Source of the DNA: Nocardioides xinjiangensis
GTDB taxonomy: Bacteria > Actinomycetota > Actinomycetes > Propionibacteriales > Nocardioidaceae
Direction of reading: 5' to 3'
Assembly: GCF_017916455.1 (NCBI RefSeq)
Contig: NZ_JAFMSY010000001.1
Coordinates: forward strand, 1,347,977-1,411,976
Length of the DNA: 64,000 nt
Positions within the stretch are counted from its first letter, which is position 1, and the number at the start of each line of letters is the position of its first letter. This document shows positions 61,994-64,000 of the stretch, piece by piece. The position numbers and the translations under genes were made by a program. The notes beneath the pieces were generated by a model. The model worked only from the letters and a program-made list of their open reading frames with translations, had not been told where the DNA came from and did not search any database.

Positions 61994-62683
61994 CTAGCCG
62001 CGCCAGGCGTCCTCGCCGGTGAGGTCGGCGTGCGCCCGCACCCAGCCGTGCATCGCGATCGCGGCGGCCGAGCTGGCGTTGATCGAGCGGGTCGAGCCGA
62101 ACTGCGCGATCGAGAACGTGCCGTCGCACACCTCGCGCGCCGCCTCCGACAGGCCCGGTCCCTCCTGGCCGAAGAGGAAGCACACGTCCCGCGGCACCTC
62201 GGTCGTCTCGAGGTGCATCGACCCGGGGAGGTTGTCGATGCCCAGGAGCCGCACCGGGGGGTCGAGCGCGTGGAGGTACGCCGCCAGGCTCGCCGGGTCG
62301 GGATGGTGGCGCACGTGCTGGTAGCGGTCGGTCACCATCGCGCCGCGGCGGTTCCACCGGCGGTTGCCGACGATGTGCACCTCGGCGGCGAGGAACGCGT
62401 TGGCCGTGCGGACGATCGTGCCGATGTTGAAGTCGTGCTGCCAGTTCTCGATGGCGACGTGGAACGCGTGCCGGCGGGTGTCGAGGTCGGCGACGATCGC
62501 CTCGAGCGTCCAGTAGCGGTAGCGGTCGACGACGTTGCGGCGGTCGCCCTCGCGCAGCAGGTCGGGGTCCCACTGCCGGCCCTCGGGCCACGGCCCCTGC
62601 CACGGGCCGACCCCCACCACCGGCGGTCCGTGCGGCATCGGGTCGTACGGCGCCCGCTGCTCCTCGTCCCGCGGATCGTGCAT
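61994..62683 (-). CDS. TrmH/SpoU-family RNA 2'-O-methyltransferase
   Basis: A 229-aa SPOUT-fold methylase. The motifs are NIGTIVRTANAFL (motif 1), FLFGQEGPGLSE (motif 2) and TRSINASSAAAIAMHGW (motif 3), which form the knotted SAM site. An N-terminal extension is Pro-rich. It probably modifies tRNA or rRNA ribose; the target nucleotide is not defined. ATG 62683. Divergent from DedA. Confidence 0.92.
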   Translation of the reverse strand: MHDPRDEEQRAPYDPMPHGPPVVGVGPWQGPWPEGRQWDPDLLREGDRRNVVDRYRYWTLEAIVADLDTRRHAFHVAIENWQHDFNIGTIVRTANAFLAAEVHIVGNRRWNRRGAMVTDRYQHVRHHPDPASLAAYLHALDPPVRLLGIDNLPGSMHLETTEVPRDVCFLFGQEGPGLSEAAREVCDGTFSIAQFGSTRSINASSAAAIAMHGWVRAHADLTGEDAWRG

Positions 62684-62757
62684 GCGAGCACCCTAGGCAC
62701 CCCCGGCGCGACGGGAGCTGTCGGGAGCCGCCGGGAGCGCTGGCTAGGGTGGCGCCC

Positions 62758-63519
62758 GTGAGCGCTCCGTGGGTCGACGTCCTCGCCCAAGCACCCCTGC
62801 ACGCCGTCCAGCCCCTGCTGCTCGGCATCGACTGGATGGATCCCAACTGGCTGCTGGACAGGTTCGGGGCGGAGCTGTTCTGGATCAGCCTGCTGATCGT
62901 CTTCGTCGAGTGCGGGCTGTTCTTCCCGATCCTGCCCGGCGACACCCTGCTCTTCGCGCTCGGGCTCTTCATCGCCACCGGCCAGCTCGACCTGTTCCCC
63001 GGACCGCCGTTCGTCGAGCTGCTGCTGGCGATGGCGGCGCTGTCCGCGGCGGGGTTCCTCGGCAACGTCGTCGGCTACGAGATCGGCCGCAGGATCGGTC
63101 CCCCGCTCTACGAGCGCGACGGCCGCATCATCAAGCGCAAGTACTTCGACCAGACCACGGCGTTCTTCGACCGCCACGGCAGCAAGGCCCTCGTCATCGG
63201 CCGCTTCGTCCCCTTCGTGCGCACCTACATCACCGTGGTGGCGGGAGTGACCCGGATGGACCGCCGCCGGTTCTTCGTGTGGAGCCTGGTGGGCGCCGTG
63301 CTGTGGGTGCTCTCGATCTGCCTGCTCGGCTACTTCCTCGGTGACGCCTTCCCCCACCTCGGCGAGAGCATCGACAAGCTGATCATCGTCATCGTGGCGT
63401 TCTCGCTCGTACCGATCGTCATCGAGTGGTGGCGGCACAAGCGCACGAACGCGCCCGGCGCGGAGGTGGGGCCGCACGACGGCGGCCCGGACCGGGACAT
63501 CACCGGCCGCGACCTCTGA
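62758..63519 (+). CDS. DedA-family membrane protein
   Basis: A 253-aa membrane protein of the DedA/VTT family. FVECGLFFPILPGDTLLF and GNVVGYEIGRRIG are typical, with the Arg-containing FDRHGSKALVIGRFVPFVRTY (last part with the re-entrant loop). Members flip phospholipids or undecaprenyl phosphate with protons. GTG 62758 has a -10-like TAGGGT close by. It is convergent with pyrE. Confidence 0.92.
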   Translation: MSAPWVDVLAQAPLHAVQPLLLGIDWMDPNWLLDRFGAELFWISLLIVFVECGLFFPILPGDTLLFALGLFIATGQLDLFPGPPFVELLLAMAALSAAGFLGNVVGYEIGRRIGPPLYERDGRIIKRKYFDQTTAFFDRHGSKALVIGRFVPFVRTYITVVAGVTRMDRRRFFVWSLVGAVLWVLSICLLGYFLGDAFPHLGESIDKLIIVIVAFSLVPIVIEWWRHKRTNAPGAEVGPHDGGPDRDITGRDL

Positions 63520-63552
63520 CGCGGGCCTCCGGGCTCGTACGACGCCCGCACG

Positions 63553-64000
63553 TCAGCGGTGGACGGCGTCCAGGTCGTCGCGGGTGAGCACCGAGCGGAC
63601 CTCCAGGCCGACGTCGGCCAGGGGCTCCTCCCCCGCCGGTGAGCGGTCGATCGCGCAGACGACGACCTCGACCGTGGCGCCGGCTGCCCGCAGCTCACGG
63701 GTGGCGTCCCGCACAGCGCCGCCGGTGGTGACGACGTCCTCGATGATCGTGATCCGCCGGCCGGCCACGTCGGGACCCTCGGCCAGCTTGCAGGTGCCGT
63801 ACTCCTTCGCCGACTTGCGCACGAACAGAGCGGGCAGGCCCGTCTTCGCCGACACCATCGTGGCGATCGGGATGCCGCCGAGCTCGAGGCCCCCGAGCAG
63901 CTCGGTGTCCCCGGGCAGCAGGTCCAGCATGCGGGTCGCGACCCGGTCGAGCAGCGCCGGCTGGCTCTCGAAGAGGTATTTGTCGAAGTAGGTGTCCGCG
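63553..64000 (-). CDS. pyrE: Orotate phosphoribosyltransferase, 3' part (start outside window)
   Basis: The C-terminal ~149 residues of PyrE, which joins orotate to PRPP in pyrimidine synthesis. Seen are ADTYFDKYLFES at the window edge, GGIPIATMVSAKTG, FVRKSAKEYGT with the catalytic Lys residues and the PRPP loop ITIIEDVVTTGGAV. The first ~35 residues and the start lie beyond 64000. Confidence 0.93.
   Translation of the reverse strand, partial: ADTYFDKYLFESQPALLDRVATRMLDLLPGDTELLGGLELGGIPIATMVSAKTGLPALFVRKSAKEYGTCKLAEGPDVAGRRITIIEDVVTTGGAVRDATRELRAAGATVEVVVCAIDRSPAGEEPLADVGLEVRSVLTRDDLDAVHR

Overview
The window is a 64-kb piece of a very GC-rich actinobacterial chromosome. Gene families and layout point to the Nocardioidaceae (Nocardioides-like): many GTG starts, ATGA/GTGA stop-start overlaps, DUF3073, DUF3151, DUF3817, a class I lysyl-tRNA synthetase, an ESX/WXG-like locus and a purine cluster typical of these actinobacteria. 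The genus is inferred from gene content only. There is no rRNA, CRISPR array, insertion sequence, integrase or origin.

Region 1 (1-7.2 kb) is a defence operon: the 3' end of a methylase/specificity-type gene, then hsdM, hsdS, hsdR and a small Trp-rich protein of unknown function, every junction overlapping by 4 nt. Its base and codon use look less GC-biased than the rest, and it ends just before tRNA-Lys, so it is probably acquired. Region 2 (7.4-20 kb) is mixed core: a PAP2 membrane protein, a frameshifted S41 peptidase, NADH dehydrogenase II, an RsbW-like ATP-binding protein behind a sigma-B-type promoter, two fluoride channel subunits, tRNAs Lys, Asp, Glu and Phe, and a signalling set. In that set a response regulator, an unannotated 31-codon ORF, an atypical P450 and a histidine kinase follow each other. 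A branched-chain amino acid dehydrogenase follows.

Region 3 (20-53 kb) carries nine purine genes on the minus strand (purM, purF, purL, purQ, purS, purC, purB, purD, purA), which cover most of the route from PRPP to IMP and the branch to AMP. Other modules sit between them: a four-carbon acid sugar operon (permease, kinase, PdxA-like dehydrogenase, GntR regulator) with a tandem palindromic operator, a divergent ESX/WXG-like locus with sigma-B-type promoters on both sides, a secreted DUF1906 glycoside-hydrolase-like protein with two peptidoglycan-binding repeats, lipid and acyl-CoA genes, and a DUF402 gene inside the purA-purD-purB operon.

Region 4 (53-64 kb) holds a HTH regulator with a palindrome touching its start codon, class I lysS, a thioesterase, a DUF3311/solute symporter pair, an AbiEi/DUF559-like gene flanked by two copies of a 72-bp palindromic element, fructose-bisphosphate aldolase, an RNA methyltransferase, DedA and the 3' part of pyrE.

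The most unusual structure is not in the genes. The window has several distinct palindromic intergenic element families (a four-copy 72-bp array, a three-hairpin cassette, a 65-bp inverted repeat, and the two elements around the AbiEi-like gene). The best candidate new systems are the P450 with a degenerate oxygen-activation motif coupled to a histidine kinase, and the repeat-flanked AbiEi/DUF559 gene.
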